64,000 nucleotides of DNA, from assembly GCA_963677625.2 (NCBI GenBank), contig CAXXSW010000003.1:62001-126000 (forward strand), written 5' to 3'. Below are positions 27,465 to 37,355 of the stretch, piece by piece (within the stretch, counting starts at the first letter, position 1; each line of letters opens with the position of its first letter). The position numbers and the translations under genes are program-made. The notes beneath the pieces were generated by a model. It did not search any database, was not told where the DNA came from, and was given only the letters and a program-made list of their open reading frames with translations. This DNA is from UBA1351 sp963677625 (GTDB lineage: Bacteria; Bacillota; Clostridia; Lachnospirales; Vallitaleaceae).

Positions 27465-27887
27465 CTATTTAAATTCATATAAATTCAACCCAACTTCTTT
27501 TGAAAACTCGCGATCAACTTGGCCTTCAATAACATCAATAATCACTTCACAAGTCCCACTAACATAAGCTTCATTCAAATGTCCACCATATGCTCTATTA
27601 GTATCATCGGCAACAGTTATATGAAGATGCAGGTAATGTTCTCCCGCCATCGTTGATATGTTCCCAAGGAGGGCAATAATCTCAAATTCACCTTCCAAGG
27701 TTGTTTTCAAGTACTCTTTACGTCTGGTATCAAAAAGGCCAATAACAATTTTATCCACTGCACCTATGGCTTGTACTCCTCCTAAAAGAACACCTTCCAT
27801 CTTAACAATGTCATTTAACTTCTGTACAATCTCTTCCCCTCTATCAATTCTTGCTACAATCTTACTTCCAAAACGTTGATAATCCAT
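27465..27887 (-). CDS. PPC (DUF296) domain protein
   Basis: A 140-residue protein. GGGAGG lies before two adjacent ATGs and favours the second. The fold is a PPC/DUF296 domain: GGVQAIGAVDKIVIGLFD, then the histidine set GEHYLHLHITVAD and GGHLNEAYVSGTCEVII. The histidines resemble a metal site seen in bacterial members, which are trimeric and of unknown function; in plants the domain accompanies AT-hook DNA-binding proteins. No AT-hook is visible here. Confidence 0.88.
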   Translation of the reverse strand: MDYQRFGSKIVARIDRGEEIVQKLNDIVKMEGVLLGGVQAIGAVDKIVIGLFDTRRKEYLKTTLEGEFEIIALLGNISTMAGEHYLHLHITVADDTNRAYGGHLNEAYVSGTCEVIIDVIEGQVDREFSKEVGLNLYEFK

Positions 27888-28117
27888 CATTACCTCCCAG
27901 GTTTGTTATATACTCGACTGATAACATTCTGTCACACTTAGCTCGGTCTTCATAGCCAATATAGAAAATTTGTGGTCCTTACAGGTTACATGAGCCAATA
28001 CTTATTTATATAGATATGCTGCCTGAAACTTAATATCTATTCTATATTTTGATATCAAGCAAGAACACCACATTATTATACTACGCTTCCGTAATATATT
28101 GAAGCTTTTCTCATCAT

Positions 28118-28384
28118 CTATCTTTGATAATATCTATCGATATAGGTCGCCCAACCAATTTCGTTTAACCCAATCCTAGACTTAACAAAATCAATATAAT
28201 GATGTTCCAAAAGTATTTCTATACTTGCACCTATTTGGTTATCAGTTAGGTGAAGGCTTTCTTTCATATCATCCACATTAAAATACTCCTGACGAAAAAC
28301 ACCTTGCTCATATCCTTGGTTCTTGTCAGTACCCAAGCCCTTCTCATACAAATAGGCCATTATCTTAATTATTGTTTCATCCAT
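28118..28384 (-). CDS. Small winged-helix-like hypothetical protein
   Basis: An 88-residue protein with an AAGGAGG site. The segment VDDMKESLHLTDNQIGASIEILLEHHYIDFVKS followed by GLNEIGWATYIDRY looks like a winged helix (helix, turn, recognition helix, short wing), so DNA binding is possible. I do not recognise the family. It lies 57 bp downstream of ndk on the same strand and probably ends the lipoprotein-ndk transcript. Confidence 0.65.
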   Translation of the reverse strand: MDETIIKIMAYLYEKGLGTDKNQGYEQGVFRQEYFNVDDMKESLHLTDNQIGASIEILLEHHYIDFVKSRIGLNEIGWATYIDRYYQR

Positions 28385-28441
28385 GCCTGCCTCCTTAATG
28401 TTTATTAATTGCCATAAAAATCTGTTTTTCCTATGTTTTTC

Positions 28442-28879
28442 TTAGAAATGAAACCACAAGTTTTTTTCTTTGTCAAATGAATGCTCGCTGTCACTGGCGT
28501 GGACAAGGTTCATAGTCGGTTGATCAGGGCTCGATCCAGAAACACCCAAATCACCTCTTATAGTTCCTTTAGCTGCCTTTTCAGGCCTCCTGTTACCCAA
28601 TAAATCTCTAGCCACTTCAATCCCATTCATCTGTGGATAAGTTAAAATCATGGCAATAGCAGGTTTTCCCACAAATTCTCTTTCTAACCAGTCAATAAAC
28701 TCTGGCCCCTCTCTTTGAATGACCTCCTTATAATGGTCAAGTATTAGCTCCCTGCTAATGATCCGATATTGAATGTGGTCAATGGCGAACCCTGCATGTA
28801 AAAATCTTTGGGTTATTTGGTCTACTAAACCTCTTTCCAAAGCATCTGGTTTCAGTACAATAAAGGTCTTTGATCCCAT
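28442..28879 (-). CDS. ndk: Nucleoside diphosphate kinase
   Basis: A 145-residue Ndk with the phosphohistidine His127 in NLVHASDS, the nucleotide-binding Lys10-Pro11 (VLKPDAL) and RGDLG. It transfers the gamma phosphate from ATP to other nucleoside diphosphates. The stretch between RGD and NLVH is somewhat different from E. coli Ndk but the length is normal. AGGAGG lies 8 nt before the ATG. It starts 12 bp after the lipoprotein gene. Confidence 0.95.
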   Translation of the reverse strand: MGSKTFIVLKPDALERGLVDQITQRFLHAGFAIDHIQYRIISRELILDHYKEVIQREGPEFIDWLEREFVGKPAIAMILTYPQMNGIEVARDLLGNRRPEKAAKGTIRGDLGVSGSSPDQPTMNLVHASDSEHSFDKEKNLWFHF

Positions 28880-28891
28880 AGATGTTTCCTC

Positions 28892-29560
28892 CTATCTTCT
28901 ATATCTTAATAACACAAAACCATTTAATAACTTATCTGTTTTTTCTTCTATAGCTTCTAATAGTTCTCCATCTGTAAAGGCTTCATTATTTACCAGCATA
29001 TATATAATTTCATCATCTGTTTCCATCCTTTTCAAGTAAAGAAACTCATATTCAAATTGCCTACCCATAACCAAAGAATTCCGTGTCGAATCGTGAATGC
29101 CATAAAATCTGATACCATCAAAAAGAAATAAGTCTATCACTGGATCACCTTGTCCGGTAAGGGACACAAAGGAAAGGGATTTCCTTTGGTTTTGGCCAAC
29201 CTTTATCAGAAAATCTTCCAAAGACTCCAAACCTGTCATAAGTTTCCCATTATCTACAACAATAGTATCATCCTCATTAATTAGCTTTTCCGCCTTATCA
29301 TCAAGCCCATTTAAATACTCGTACATATCATGATAGTCTGATGAAGATAAGTAGCTGGAATCAAGCACTTCACGAAACACCATATTTTCATTTTCATCTG
29401 TCAAAAACAGGTCTTCAGGCAATACTGGCTTATGCATTCTTTCCTCTTCTTTTGTCATCATCTTGCTTGTTTTTACACCGGATGAAGCCTTTTCAAAGAC
29501 CTGACAACTCACCGTCAAAAAAAGAAAAACTATAAACACTATCCATCTAAACCCTTTCAT
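28892..29560 (-). CDS. Putative lipoprotein
   Basis: A 222-residue protein starting at the ATG after AGGAGGTAGC. The N-terminus MKGFRWIVFIVFLFLTVSC is a lipoprotein signal with the lipidated Cys19, so the mature protein should be anchored on the outer face of the membrane. The rest is hydrophilic, with no domain that I recognise. It lies upstream of ndk in one transcript. Confidence 0.8.
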   Translation of the reverse strand: MKGFRWIVFIVFLFLTVSCQVFEKASSGVKTSKMMTKEEERMHKPVLPEDLFLTDENENMVFREVLDSSYLSSSDYHDMYEYLNGLDDKAEKLINEDDTIVVDNGKLMTGLESLEDFLIKVGQNQRKSLSFVSLTGQGDPVIDLFLFDGIRFYGIHDSTRNSLVMGRQFEYEFLYLKRMETDDEIIYMLVNNEAFTDGELLEAIEEKTDKLLNGFVLLRYRR

Positions 29561-29871
29561 GCTACCTCCTAATATAGTCCAATACATACAAAAAAGACCA
29601 TTGTATAACCAGCTCCAAAAGTACCCTCGATAAAATTTTCAGGTAAGGGTAATTGGTAGTCATCTTGATCCCTCTCTTAATAACCATCTTAAATAGCAAT
29701 ATATAATTATATTATACACGATACACAAGTGATTGCCATAAACTTTTTTACTAAGTTCTCAACCACCAGTCCTATGGATGCAGTTGAAATAATAAGCAAA
29801 TTCTTTATTTATCCAATACGAAATGAGGCTTCACCTCGCTCCCTTTGCGATTGTTGCGCTAGGAAAGATAA
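29561..29871. other. Intergenic region without a visible gene
   Basis: About 310 bp, rich in A and T, with stop codons in all frames. I see no gene, tRNA or repeat beyond weak promoter-like AT runs near 29700-29720, which face the lipoprotein gene. Confidence 0.6.
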
Positions 29872-29893
29872 AAGCACCTCCAAAGAGGTGCTC
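29872..29893 (-). terminator. Intrinsic terminator after tRNA-Val
   Basis: AGCACCTC pairs with GAGGTGCT over a 4-nt loop. On the minus strand the stem is followed by TTTTATC, 16 bp past the tRNA end. A T-rich run (TTTTTT) lies between the tRNA and the stem. Confidence 0.8.
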
Positions 29894-29908
29894 TTATAAG
29901 AAAAAAGA

Positions 29909-29981
29909 TGGACACTACTGGACTCGAACCAGCGACTTTCAGCATGTCGGGCTGACACTCTACCAACTGAGTTAAGCGTCC
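29909..29981 (-). tRNA. tRNA-Val (anticodon GAC)
   Basis: A complete 73-nt cloverleaf: acceptor GGACGCT/AGTGTCC with one G-T pair, D arm ACTC/GAGT, anticodon stem TCAGC/GCTGA, T arm GCTGG/CCAGT with TTCGAGT. The anticodon at positions 34-36 is GAC, for valine codons GUC and GUU. The anticodon loop is CCGACAT, so position 33 is C where almost all tRNAs have U. CCA is not encoded. No second tRNA is next to it. Confidence 0.88.
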
Positions 29982-30040
29982 GTAATTAATAAATTAACCT
30001 TTTTCTCTTCATTTGTCAAGGTCTATTTTTCCATAGGTCT

Positions 30041-30901
30041 TTAGGAAAACTCATCCTCTCTTTCCTTAAAGAAATGATAGTAACGACGAACATTATCAAG
30101 GTCTGTCCATTTTGTGACTTTAGCAGGTTTTGCGTCCATGTCGTAGATCTTGCTGTATTTCATAGACAATAAAAAAGGTGAATGGGTAGAAATAATAAAC
30201 TGACATCCAAAAAACCTAACAGAATCCTCTATAAAAGCCATCAATTCCATCTGCTTGTCAGGGGAGAGACTGTTTTCAGGTTCATCAAGTAGATAAAGGC
30301 CATTATCTTTGATATGACTTGTAAAATACATAAACCCACTTTCACCATTAGATTTAGTGATAACATTATCCATAACCCTTTTCCTAACATACATGGACTG
30401 AGTTTTACTTTTAGAAAGGTTATTTTTCTTCAACTCTTCATAGTCATCCAGTGATTTCATCTTAAAGGAAGCATGCTTGTATTCAAGATACTCTCCAAGG
30501 AGTTCATCTCTTTTATCATCAATCCCCAGATTCAACATCCGAATATTCAGCATATAGTCAAACACATCATCACTAGTTATAATTCTGCTGGTTTCCGGAA
30601 CTTCATCAAGAATACTATATGAACACATCCCTGTATAATCCTCAAAAAAATTACTTCTATTATAGACTGATTCTCTATTTAGTCCTAAACTTTCTGCAAT
30701 AATATTTAACGCTGTTGTCTTTCCACTTCCATTACCACCGTAAAGTATGGTCACAGGTTCAAAATCTAACCCTATAAGACCAGCTTTTGACAATATCTTA
30801 AAAGGATAGAAGCTATCATAGCATTTTCTTTTTATTTTCAATAAAAAATCAAATTCCTTATCCCCATCTGGAAATGTAAAAGACTCTATATATTGTTTCA
30901 T
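30041..30901 (-). CDS. AAA family ATPase (ABC/OLD-like)
   Basis: A 286-residue ATPase. Walker A is GGNGSGKT (55-62), Walker B is YLLDEPEN (203-210) with the following SLSP, and the switch histidine is His240 in STHSPFLL. A short helical insertion lies between (about 110-180). This is the RecF/SMC/OLD-type ABC ATPase fold without a coiled coil, a nuclease or a TOPRIM domain. Members with this layout often serve as standalone regulators or as half of defence pairs, but no partner gene is adjacent. The start has an AAAGGAG site. Confidence 0.85.
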   Translation of the reverse strand: MKQYIESFTFPDGDKEFDFLLKIKRKCYDSFYPFKILSKAGLIGLDFEPVTILYGGNGSGKTTALNIIAESLGLNRESVYNRSNFFEDYTGMCSYSILDEVPETSRIITSDDVFDYMLNIRMLNLGIDDKRDELLGEYLEYKHASFKMKSLDDYEELKKNNLSKSKTQSMYVRKRVMDNVITKSNGESGFMYFTSHIKDNGLYLLDEPENSLSPDKQMELMAFIEDSVRFFGCQFIISTHSPFLLSMKYSKIYDMDAKPAKVTKWTDLDNVRRYYHFFKEREDEFS

Positions 30902-30960
30902 AATTACTCCTTTTATATCGATTTCTCACTTCTTCTTGATAAGGTTTTATAAGCAAAAAC

Positions 30961-33900
30961 CTACTCTTTGCTTGGAAATAGACCTTTTAAAGCCCTTGCA
31001 TCCATAGGTTTATAAAAGTAATAACCTTGAATTTCCCTACAACCTTCATGTATCAAGTAATCCAATTGGAACTCATCTTCAACACCTTCTGCAATGACCC
31101 GAAGGCCCATACGCTTTGCTAGGTATATAATGACATTAACCACTGCCTCGTCCTTAGGGTCTTCATGTATGCCATGAACAAAATCCATAGCAATCTTGAC
31201 CCTATCTACTGGCAGCTCTTTCAACCTATTAAGAGAAGAATATTCAGTACCAAAGTCATCTATCGCTATTTTTATACCTATTTTTCTAAAATCCTCCAGT
31301 AATCTTATGGATTTCCCAAAATCTTCTAGGGCTACACTTTCAGTCACTTCAAACTCAAGTAATTGAGGATTCATGCCTGTATCGTCAATGATTCTTTTGA
31401 TAGATTGATAGAGATTAGGATCTCTTAACTGATAAGAGGATAAATTCACTCCAACAGGAAGCTTAGCCAAGGGACTGCCTTCCCACTTTTTATATTGTTG
31501 ACACACATTTCTCAATACCCATTCACCTATAGGTGCAATTAAGCCGGTTTGTTCTGCAAGCTTTATAAATACCCCTGGAGGTACATGTCCAAGTTCCGGA
31601 TTTTTCCACCTCAAAAGAGCCTCATATCCGATGATCTCTTTACTAATGCCGTCGACTTGAGGCTGATAGTATACCTCAAGTTCTTCATTTTCCATAGCTT
31701 TTCTAAGCTTCATAATCATTTGGTGTTTATCATACAGTTTGCTTTTAAACTCATTGGTGCAGTACTTTGCCTGATTCTTTCCATCAATTTTGGCTTCATA
31801 CATAGCCAAGTCAGCATTTCTTAAAAGTTCATGGTAGTCGTTCCCATCTTCTGGGAATATAGCAACCCCAATACTAACTGTCACCTCATTAACCACATCC
31901 TCAATAACATAAGGCTCTTTTAACTTATTTAGGAGTCGATTCACCAGTAAGTTAAGTCCACTGATTTCATTTTCTATAATATGAACAAATACAAACTCGT
32001 CGCCACTAAACCGAAAAGCCTTGTCCCTGCCGGTTAAACATTCATTGATTCTAGCTGCAACAGCTTCTAAAAGCAAATCACCACCCCAGTGACCAATTGA
32101 GTCATTAACCCATTTAAAAGAATCTAAGTCCATGAACAAGACAGCTAAACGTTGTTGATGAATAACCATCTGGGCCAATTCTTCTTCAAGATACTCATAT
32201 AAAGAACTTCGATTAGGTAGCCCTGTCAATTGGTCATAGTATGCCAACTCATGTATTTCTTTCTCAGCTCTTGCTTTTTGATATGCATCAGACAGTATGT
32301 TAGCCGTTGTTTGATATATCTCAGCATCATGACTATCGAAGGATTTCTTTGTATTAGTATAGGCCATACCAAATACACCTGATAATTGATCTTTTACCAC
32401 AATAGGATACATAATGGTACTATATATATCCAGCCCCTCTAACATATCTCTGACCAATTTATATTCATTCGGTATACCTGCAACCTTTTGAATCAAAAGA
32501 CTTTTCTCTGAATCAATGACTTTTAGAAAGGAATCCATGACCTTAGGGAATTTCCTTATGTTTTTTGTGTTAGTCTCTGCAGACCAAGCTTGAAGATAAA
32601 TAATCTCTTTTGAAAGATTTTCTATATTCATAACATATATCAAATCCACTTCCGCAGTCACACCGATTTTTTTGAACACCCCATCTAATCTGTTAGTAGA
32701 ATCTTTCTCATTAATAGATAATATCTCTGTTGATATATCTGCAACCATTTTCTGAATCCTGTACTGTTGTTCATTTTCCCTAAGTCTTCGAATATAAAGT
32801 TTTCTGACATATAAAGCTAACCAAGTAAATACCAGAATAATACCTATACGCAGAAGATGCTCCTCAATATATAAGGTCTTTTCTGTAACTGGATAAAAGA
32901 TGCCAATAACAGTCAAGGTAATAACTGTAACCCCCGATATAAAATAGGTCGCCATTTGGCTACTAAAGACAACAGATAAAAGAATAAGGAATACAGGCAC
33001 AACCCAGATTGTCACCGCTGCATCAACACCTGCATAATGAAGCAATACATAAGGAATAAAAATAGCTAAAACTATGAGAATCCAAAAATCTTTTCTCTTA
33101 TCACTCAACTTGAATAAAGGAATCACATAGAGGAAACCGGCCATAAGAAGAAGACCGCTACTGTAAACATTGGCTATAAAAAGACTTTCATTATAAATGA
33201 AGTAGAGAAAAACAAAGCTGCCCAAAGAACCAATATATACCATAGCGGCCATATAAAAGGCAATATCTCTTCTTGAACCTTGTGGTACAAGATGAAATCC
33301 TTTTGACTCCTCAGCAATAATTGCTCCAGATGCAAAATTGAAATGGTTTGATGTTAAAAAAATGGTTACTACAGGTATCACTCCAACAAGTACAGAGACT
33401 TGAACAAGTTCAAATCCAAGAACATTGACTATAATGACATCAATGGCAACCCCAATGAAAGCTGCGGCAAAAAAAGATATGATTACTGCATAGGACTGCT
33501 TAATACCTTTTGTTTCTTTTAATTGCTTTAGCCATATAAAACTAGTCCATAAGCTTAAACCTAAAATGATAAGTAGGTAAATATTAAAATAATTTGATAT
33601 AATGGTACCTGCTCCGACACTCATCCATCCATATTCAGACCATACAAGCTTAAACTGTTTATCAGCTATTTCTTTCCATATTAGGTAAAAAAGTACATTG
33701 ACTCCACCTAAACCATAAATAAGAACTCTACCCAGCATACTATTTAGATGTTTAATTAACTTATTCCCATTATCTTTTACCATATATAAAAGTAATCGGA
33801 GAACAAAAGAAAACACCAATCCCCAACCAATTGATCCAACCTCTCTCCATAAGAGAGCGGTTTCATAATCGACAGCTGAATTGGCTATAGAAAAAGTATA

Positions 33901-34047
33901 AGCCCAAAAAGCTAGAAGTATGAGAATACTTCCAAAAAGTTGATTGACTTTTTCTTTAAGGTCTTGAAATAGAACTAACATAGCAAATCCGAAGTATATA
34001 CCAAAAGCTATAAAATGAATAATTGAAACTATATCCTGGCTTGTCAT
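30961..34047 (-). CDS. Membrane GAF-GGDEF-EAL c-di-GMP protein
   Basis: A 1028-residue protein. About a dozen hydrophobic segments occupy residues 8-420, in two groups separated by a short soluble stretch. A GAF-like region follows (about 435-600), then a GGDEF domain with SGDEF at 681-685, and an EAL domain from about 790. SGDEF variants are known to be active in other bacteria. The EAL domain keeps EAL (809), NLSSY, EVTES, DDFG (930-933) and AEGVE, but the KID motif reads Lys951-Ile-Ala953, losing an aspartate that helps hold metal. It may act mainly as a cyclase, or the EAL part may only bind c-di-GMP. Confidence 0.88.
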   Translation of the reverse strand: MTSQDIVSIIHFIAFGIYFGFAMLVLFQDLKEKVNQLFGSILILLAFWAYTFSIANSAVDYETALLWREVGSIGWGLVFSFVLRLLLYMVKDNGNKLIKHLNSMLGRVLIYGLGGVNVLFYLIWKEIADKQFKLVWSEYGWMSVGAGTIISNYFNIYLLIILGLSLWTSFIWLKQLKETKGIKQSYAVIISFFAAAFIGVAIDVIIVNVLGFELVQVSVLVGVIPVVTIFLTSNHFNFASGAIIAEESKGFHLVPQGSRRDIAFYMAAMVYIGSLGSFVFLYFIYNESLFIANVYSSGLLLMAGFLYVIPLFKLSDKRKDFWILIVLAIFIPYVLLHYAGVDAAVTIWVVPVFLILLSVVFSSQMATYFISGVTVITLTVIGIFYPVTEKTLYIEEHLLRIGIILVFTWLALYVRKLYIRRLRENEQQYRIQKMVADISTEILSINEKDSTNRLDGVFKKIGVTAEVDLIYVMNIENLSKEIIYLQAWSAETNTKNIRKFPKVMDSFLKVIDSEKSLLIQKVAGIPNEYKLVRDMLEGLDIYSTIMYPIVVKDQLSGVFGMAYTNTKKSFDSHDAEIYQTTANILSDAYQKARAEKEIHELAYYDQLTGLPNRSSLYEYLEEELAQMVIHQQRLAVLFMDLDSFKWVNDSIGHWGGDLLLEAVAARINECLTGRDKAFRFSGDEFVFVHIIENEISGLNLLVNRLLNKLKEPYVIEDVVNEVTVSIGVAIFPEDGNDYHELLRNADLAMYEAKIDGKNQAKYCTNEFKSKLYDKHQMIMKLRKAMENEELEVYYQPQVDGISKEIIGYEALLRWKNPELGHVPPGVFIKLAEQTGLIAPIGEWVLRNVCQQYKKWEGSPLAKLPVGVNLSSYQLRDPNLYQSIKRIIDDTGMNPQLLEFEVTESVALEDFGKSIRLLEDFRKIGIKIAIDDFGTEYSSLNRLKELPVDRVKIAMDFVHGIHEDPKDEAVVNVIIYLAKRMGLRVIAEGVEDEFQLDYLIHEGCREIQGYYFYKPMDARALKGLFPSKE

Positions 34048-34160
34048 AAAAAGTCCTCACAAAAGCTAAAGCGCATAAAAGGTACATAATTCCATTATAT
34101 GTCCTTTTATCCAGTCTTTCAACCTAAAAGAGCTAGTTTAATTACCACATGAGGACTTAT

Positions 34161-35972
34161 TTACTCTTGGTCAAGATAATCCTTAATAACATCCATAAAT
34201 AATTGGCCATATAGTTCATACTTATGATCACCAATACCTTTGATATCTAGCATCCCATCACGTGTTAGCGGTTTGTGAAAGGCTAGTTCTTCCAATGTTG
34301 CATTACTAAAGATAAGATAGGCAGCCTTTCGATTTTCTTTGGCTATCTGATAGCGCTTAGCTGCAAGTTGCTCATACAATTTTTCATCATAGTCCAAATG
34401 ACTATGAGAAGTTTTTCTCTTGCTCCTATTCTTATGGTCAGTAACTTTTACCCTCTCCTGCTTAACTTTAATATTTTCTTCACCTTTTAGAATAGCTTTT
34501 GATGCAGCCGTAAGCTTCAAAACAGGAAAACGGTCTGTAGTCATATGAAGATAACCTCTGGCAATTAGGTTCATCATAATTTCTCTTAAGGCACCTTCTG
34601 AATAATCTTTAAGCATGCCATATGTAGACTGTTGATTTAAGTTCCATGATTGGATTTTTTGATTCTTAGACCCCCTAAGTGTCTGAATGATAATACTTAG
34701 ACCAAATCGTTGACCCGTGCGATATATAAGAGACATGATAATCTGCGCTTCTTTAGTCATGTCAATATAGGATGACTCTCCTAAGCAGTTGCCACAACTA
34801 CCACAGTTGTCCATGCCAATATCTTCACCGAAATAAGAACTAATTTCCTGTCTCAAACAAGAGTCTGCATGACAGTAATTCACTAAATACTGAAGATTCT
34901 CAAACTGAATTCTAAGCCTTTCCTCATCCTGATTATTTTGGCTAATCAAGAGTTTTTGTTTAACAATATCTGCGGGAGAATATAGAAGAATGCAATCACT
35001 TTCATCACCATCTCTACCAGCTCTTCCTGCTTCTTGATAATATGACTCCATATTCTTTGGCATATTGTAATGAAGGACAAAACGAACATCAGGTTTATCA
35101 ATCCCCATACCAAAAGCATTCGTTGCCACAATAATCTTAATATCACCATACATAAAATTTTCCTGAACATCTGATCTGATATCTGGGTCCATACCACCAT
35201 GATATCCCTCAACAAGGTAGCCTGCACCCTTTAGCTTGCTTGTCAGAGACTCTACTGTTTTTCGAGTCGAACAATATATAATTCCAGAACTTTGGGATTT
35301 GCCTGCAAGATACTCCTTGGTATACTTATACTTATCTTTTGGCTTAACCACTTGATATATAAGGTTTTCACGATTAAAACCTGTCAACAGTTCAAGGGGA
35401 TTATGAAGTTCCAAAAGTTTCTTAATTTCTTCTACAACAAAGGATGTTGCTGTCGCTGTATATGCACCTACTGTAGGACGCAGGTCCAGTTGATTAATAA
35501 AAACAGGAATATCCCTATAACTTGGGCGAAAATCATGCCCCCACTGACTGATACAATGGGCTTCATCGACAGCTATAAAATCGATAGCCAAACTTCTAAC
35601 CAGATTCATAAAGCTTTCTGTCAAAAGTCGCTCGGGAGCTACATAAATCATCTTATATTCTTTATTTCGAATCCTCTCATACCTTTGCCTACTCTCAGTC
35701 AAAGACAAGGTGGAATTAATATATGTCGATGGAATTCCATTATCATTCAGTCCGTCAACCTGATCTTTCATCAGGGCAATCAAAGGAGATATAACCAAGG
35801 TTATGCCAGGTTTCATCAAGGCAGGTATTTGATAACAAATAGATTTACCTCCACCTGTGGGCATAATTCCTAATACATCCCGTCCTTTGTTGGCAGCGTC
35901 TATCATAACTTCTTGACCCTGCCTAAAACTTTCATAACCATAATACTTCTTGAGTAATTCAAACTTTGTCAT
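34161..35972 (-). CDS. recQ: ATP-dependent DNA helicase RecQ
   Basis: A 603-residue RecQ starting at the ATG after AGGAGACACA. Motifs in order: FRQGQ (motif 0), TGGGKS (39-44), DEAH (136-139) followed by CISQWGHDFRP, a GYHGGMD motif and the GMGIDKPDVRFV/QEAGRAGRDG helicase motifs. A zinc site (CRQEISSYFG...CGSCGNC) and winged-helix region follow, and the last 80 residues form an HRDC domain. The enzyme unwinds DNA 3' to 5' in recombination repair. It lies 60 bp after the amidohydrolase gene. Confidence 0.95.
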   Translation of the reverse strand: MTKFELLKKYYGYESFRQGQEVMIDAANKGRDVLGIMPTGGGKSICYQIPALMKPGITLVISPLIALMKDQVDGLNDNGIPSTYINSTLSLTESRQRYERIRNKEYKMIYVAPERLLTESFMNLVRSLAIDFIAVDEAHCISQWGHDFRPSYRDIPVFINQLDLRPTVGAYTATATSFVVEEIKKLLELHNPLELLTGFNRENLIYQVVKPKDKYKYTKEYLAGKSQSSGIIYCSTRKTVESLTSKLKGAGYLVEGYHGGMDPDIRSDVQENFMYGDIKIIVATNAFGMGIDKPDVRFVLHYNMPKNMESYYQEAGRAGRDGDESDCILLYSPADIVKQKLLISQNNQDEERLRIQFENLQYLVNYCHADSCLRQEISSYFGEDIGMDNCGSCGNCLGESSYIDMTKEAQIIMSLIYRTGQRFGLSIIIQTLRGSKNQKIQSWNLNQQSTYGMLKDYSEGALREIMMNLIARGYLHMTTDRFPVLKLTAASKAILKGEENIKVKQERVKVTDHKNRSKRKTSHSHLDYDEKLYEQLAAKRYQIAKENRKAAYLIFSNATLEELAFHKPLTRDGMLDIKGIGDHKYELYGQLFMDVIKDYLDQE

Positions 35973-36032
35973 TGTGTCTCCTAAATCTATTCTTCGCAAG
36001 TCTTCCTTTTGTACTTAGGATTCTCTTTCCTC

Positions 36033-37187
36033 TCATTTCCTATAAGCAACTTCTCCATTAATTAAAGTCATCTCTGGTGCCGCCAAAATATCAAAGGGAT
36101 GTCCACTCCAAATAACAATATCTGCATCTTTGCCAACTTTAAGACTACCAATCCTGTCATCTACACCTAGAATTTCTGCTGGATTAGTGGTTATAGCCTT
36201 AAGGGCTTCCATTTCATCAAGTCCAGCTTTGTGAGCAAGTGCAGCAGCCATAACCAAAGCATCGATTGGGATAATAGGACTATCCGTCATAATGGCAACT
36301 TTTACGCCAGCTTCAACCAGAATCCTTGGTGTATCGAAAGACTTATTCTTCAGTTCAAACTTAGATTTGAAGCCAAAAGTAGGTCCAACTATACAAGGAT
36401 AACCTTCTTGCGCCAAGTCTTCCGCAATCAAATGCCCTTCAGTACAATGATCCAAGGTCAATTTCAAACCAAACTCTTTGGCAATCCGTATGGCAGTAAA
36501 AATATCATCAGCCTGATGGGCATGAGCCTTTAGTGGTAACTCACCTTTAACAACAGGAACCATCGCTTCCAATTTCATATCAAAAGCCGGACGCTTACTA
36601 TCATCTTCAGCTCCTTCATTTTTTGCAATATATTCTTTAGTCTTAAACAATAGCTCTCTCAGCTTTGCAGCTGTTCCCATCCTTGTTGTAGGCATTTTAG
36701 ACCGACTTCCATAAACACCTTTTGGGTTTTCACCAAAAGCACATTTCATGGCCACCCTATCCTTAATAACCATATCATCAACACGGTGACCCAGCATTTT
36801 CATAACGACAAATGTGCCCCCTACAACATTAGTACTACCTGGACCTGTTGCTACACAAGTCACTCCACCTTTTGCAGCATTAGGAATTGATTCATCAAGA
36901 GGATTAATTCCATCAATAGCCCTAACATGCGGTGTAATGGGATCTGACATTTCATTAACATCTAACCCCACATCTCCTGCCGCCGCACCAAATGTTCCAA
37001 CATGGCAATGAGCATCAATAAAACCCGGAAAAACATATTTCCCGCTAGCATCGATAACTTCAGTTCCCTCTGGGGGATCAATTGTATGATCAATTTCAAG
37101 AATCCTTCCCTCGTTAATTAGGATATCCAGTTTTTTATCCTCTTGTCCTGTCATTGTATATACTCTTCCGTTCTTTATTAATTTCAT
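36033..37187 (-). CDS. Amidohydrolase
   Basis: A 384-residue metal-dependent hydrolase with a TIM barrel. Metal ligands visible: His60 and His62 (IDAHCHVG), histidines in KAHAHQADD and LDHCTEGH, and the aspartate in IMTDSPIIP. The C-terminal strand (ILGVDDRIGSLKVGKDADIVIWSG) is typical of imidazolonepropionase-like and related amidohydrolases. The substrate is unknown. It has a GGAGG site and lies upstream of recQ on the same strand. Confidence 0.88.
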   Translation of the reverse strand: MKLIKNGRVYTMTGQEDKKLDILINEGRILEIDHTIDPPEGTEVIDASGKYVFPGFIDAHCHVGTFGAAAGDVGLDVNEMSDPITPHVRAIDGINPLDESIPNAAKGGVTCVATGPGSTNVVGGTFVVMKMLGHRVDDMVIKDRVAMKCAFGENPKGVYGSRSKMPTTRMGTAAKLRELLFKTKEYIAKNEGAEDDSKRPAFDMKLEAMVPVVKGELPLKAHAHQADDIFTAIRIAKEFGLKLTLDHCTEGHLIAEDLAQEGYPCIVGPTFGFKSKFELKNKSFDTPRILVEAGVKVAIMTDSPIIPIDALVMAAALAHKAGLDEMEALKAITTNPAEILGVDDRIGSLKVGKDADIVIWSGHPFDILAAPEMTLINGEVAYRK

Positions 37188-37355
37188 TCTTTTTCCTCCA
37201 ATAACTCTTTCAACTAAATGTAGCTCTTTATTTTCTATTTTATCACAGACAGAACCTATCTTCTATGGAAATAGCCTAACTAACAATAAGAGCAAAGACT
37301 TCTATTGATAAACATTATCATTTATGTTATATTGTGACTGAAAGGAGTGATACCA

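Noticed and set aside
30041..30901. AAA ATPase as part of a defence pair
   Set aside because: Its neighbours are a tRNA and a c-di-GMP protein; no nuclease, TOPRIM or effector gene is adjacent, so a defence role is not supported here.
34048..34160. Possible c-di-GMP riboswitch near the membrane GGDEF-EAL gene
   Set aside because: The 113-bp leader has neither the type I core (CACGCACAGGGCAAACC-like) nor a type II pseudoknot pattern.
35292..35873. 193-codon plus-strand open frame inside recQ
   Set aside because: It is antisense to RecQ helicase motifs, with cysteine- and isoleucine-rich composition typical of shadow translation.
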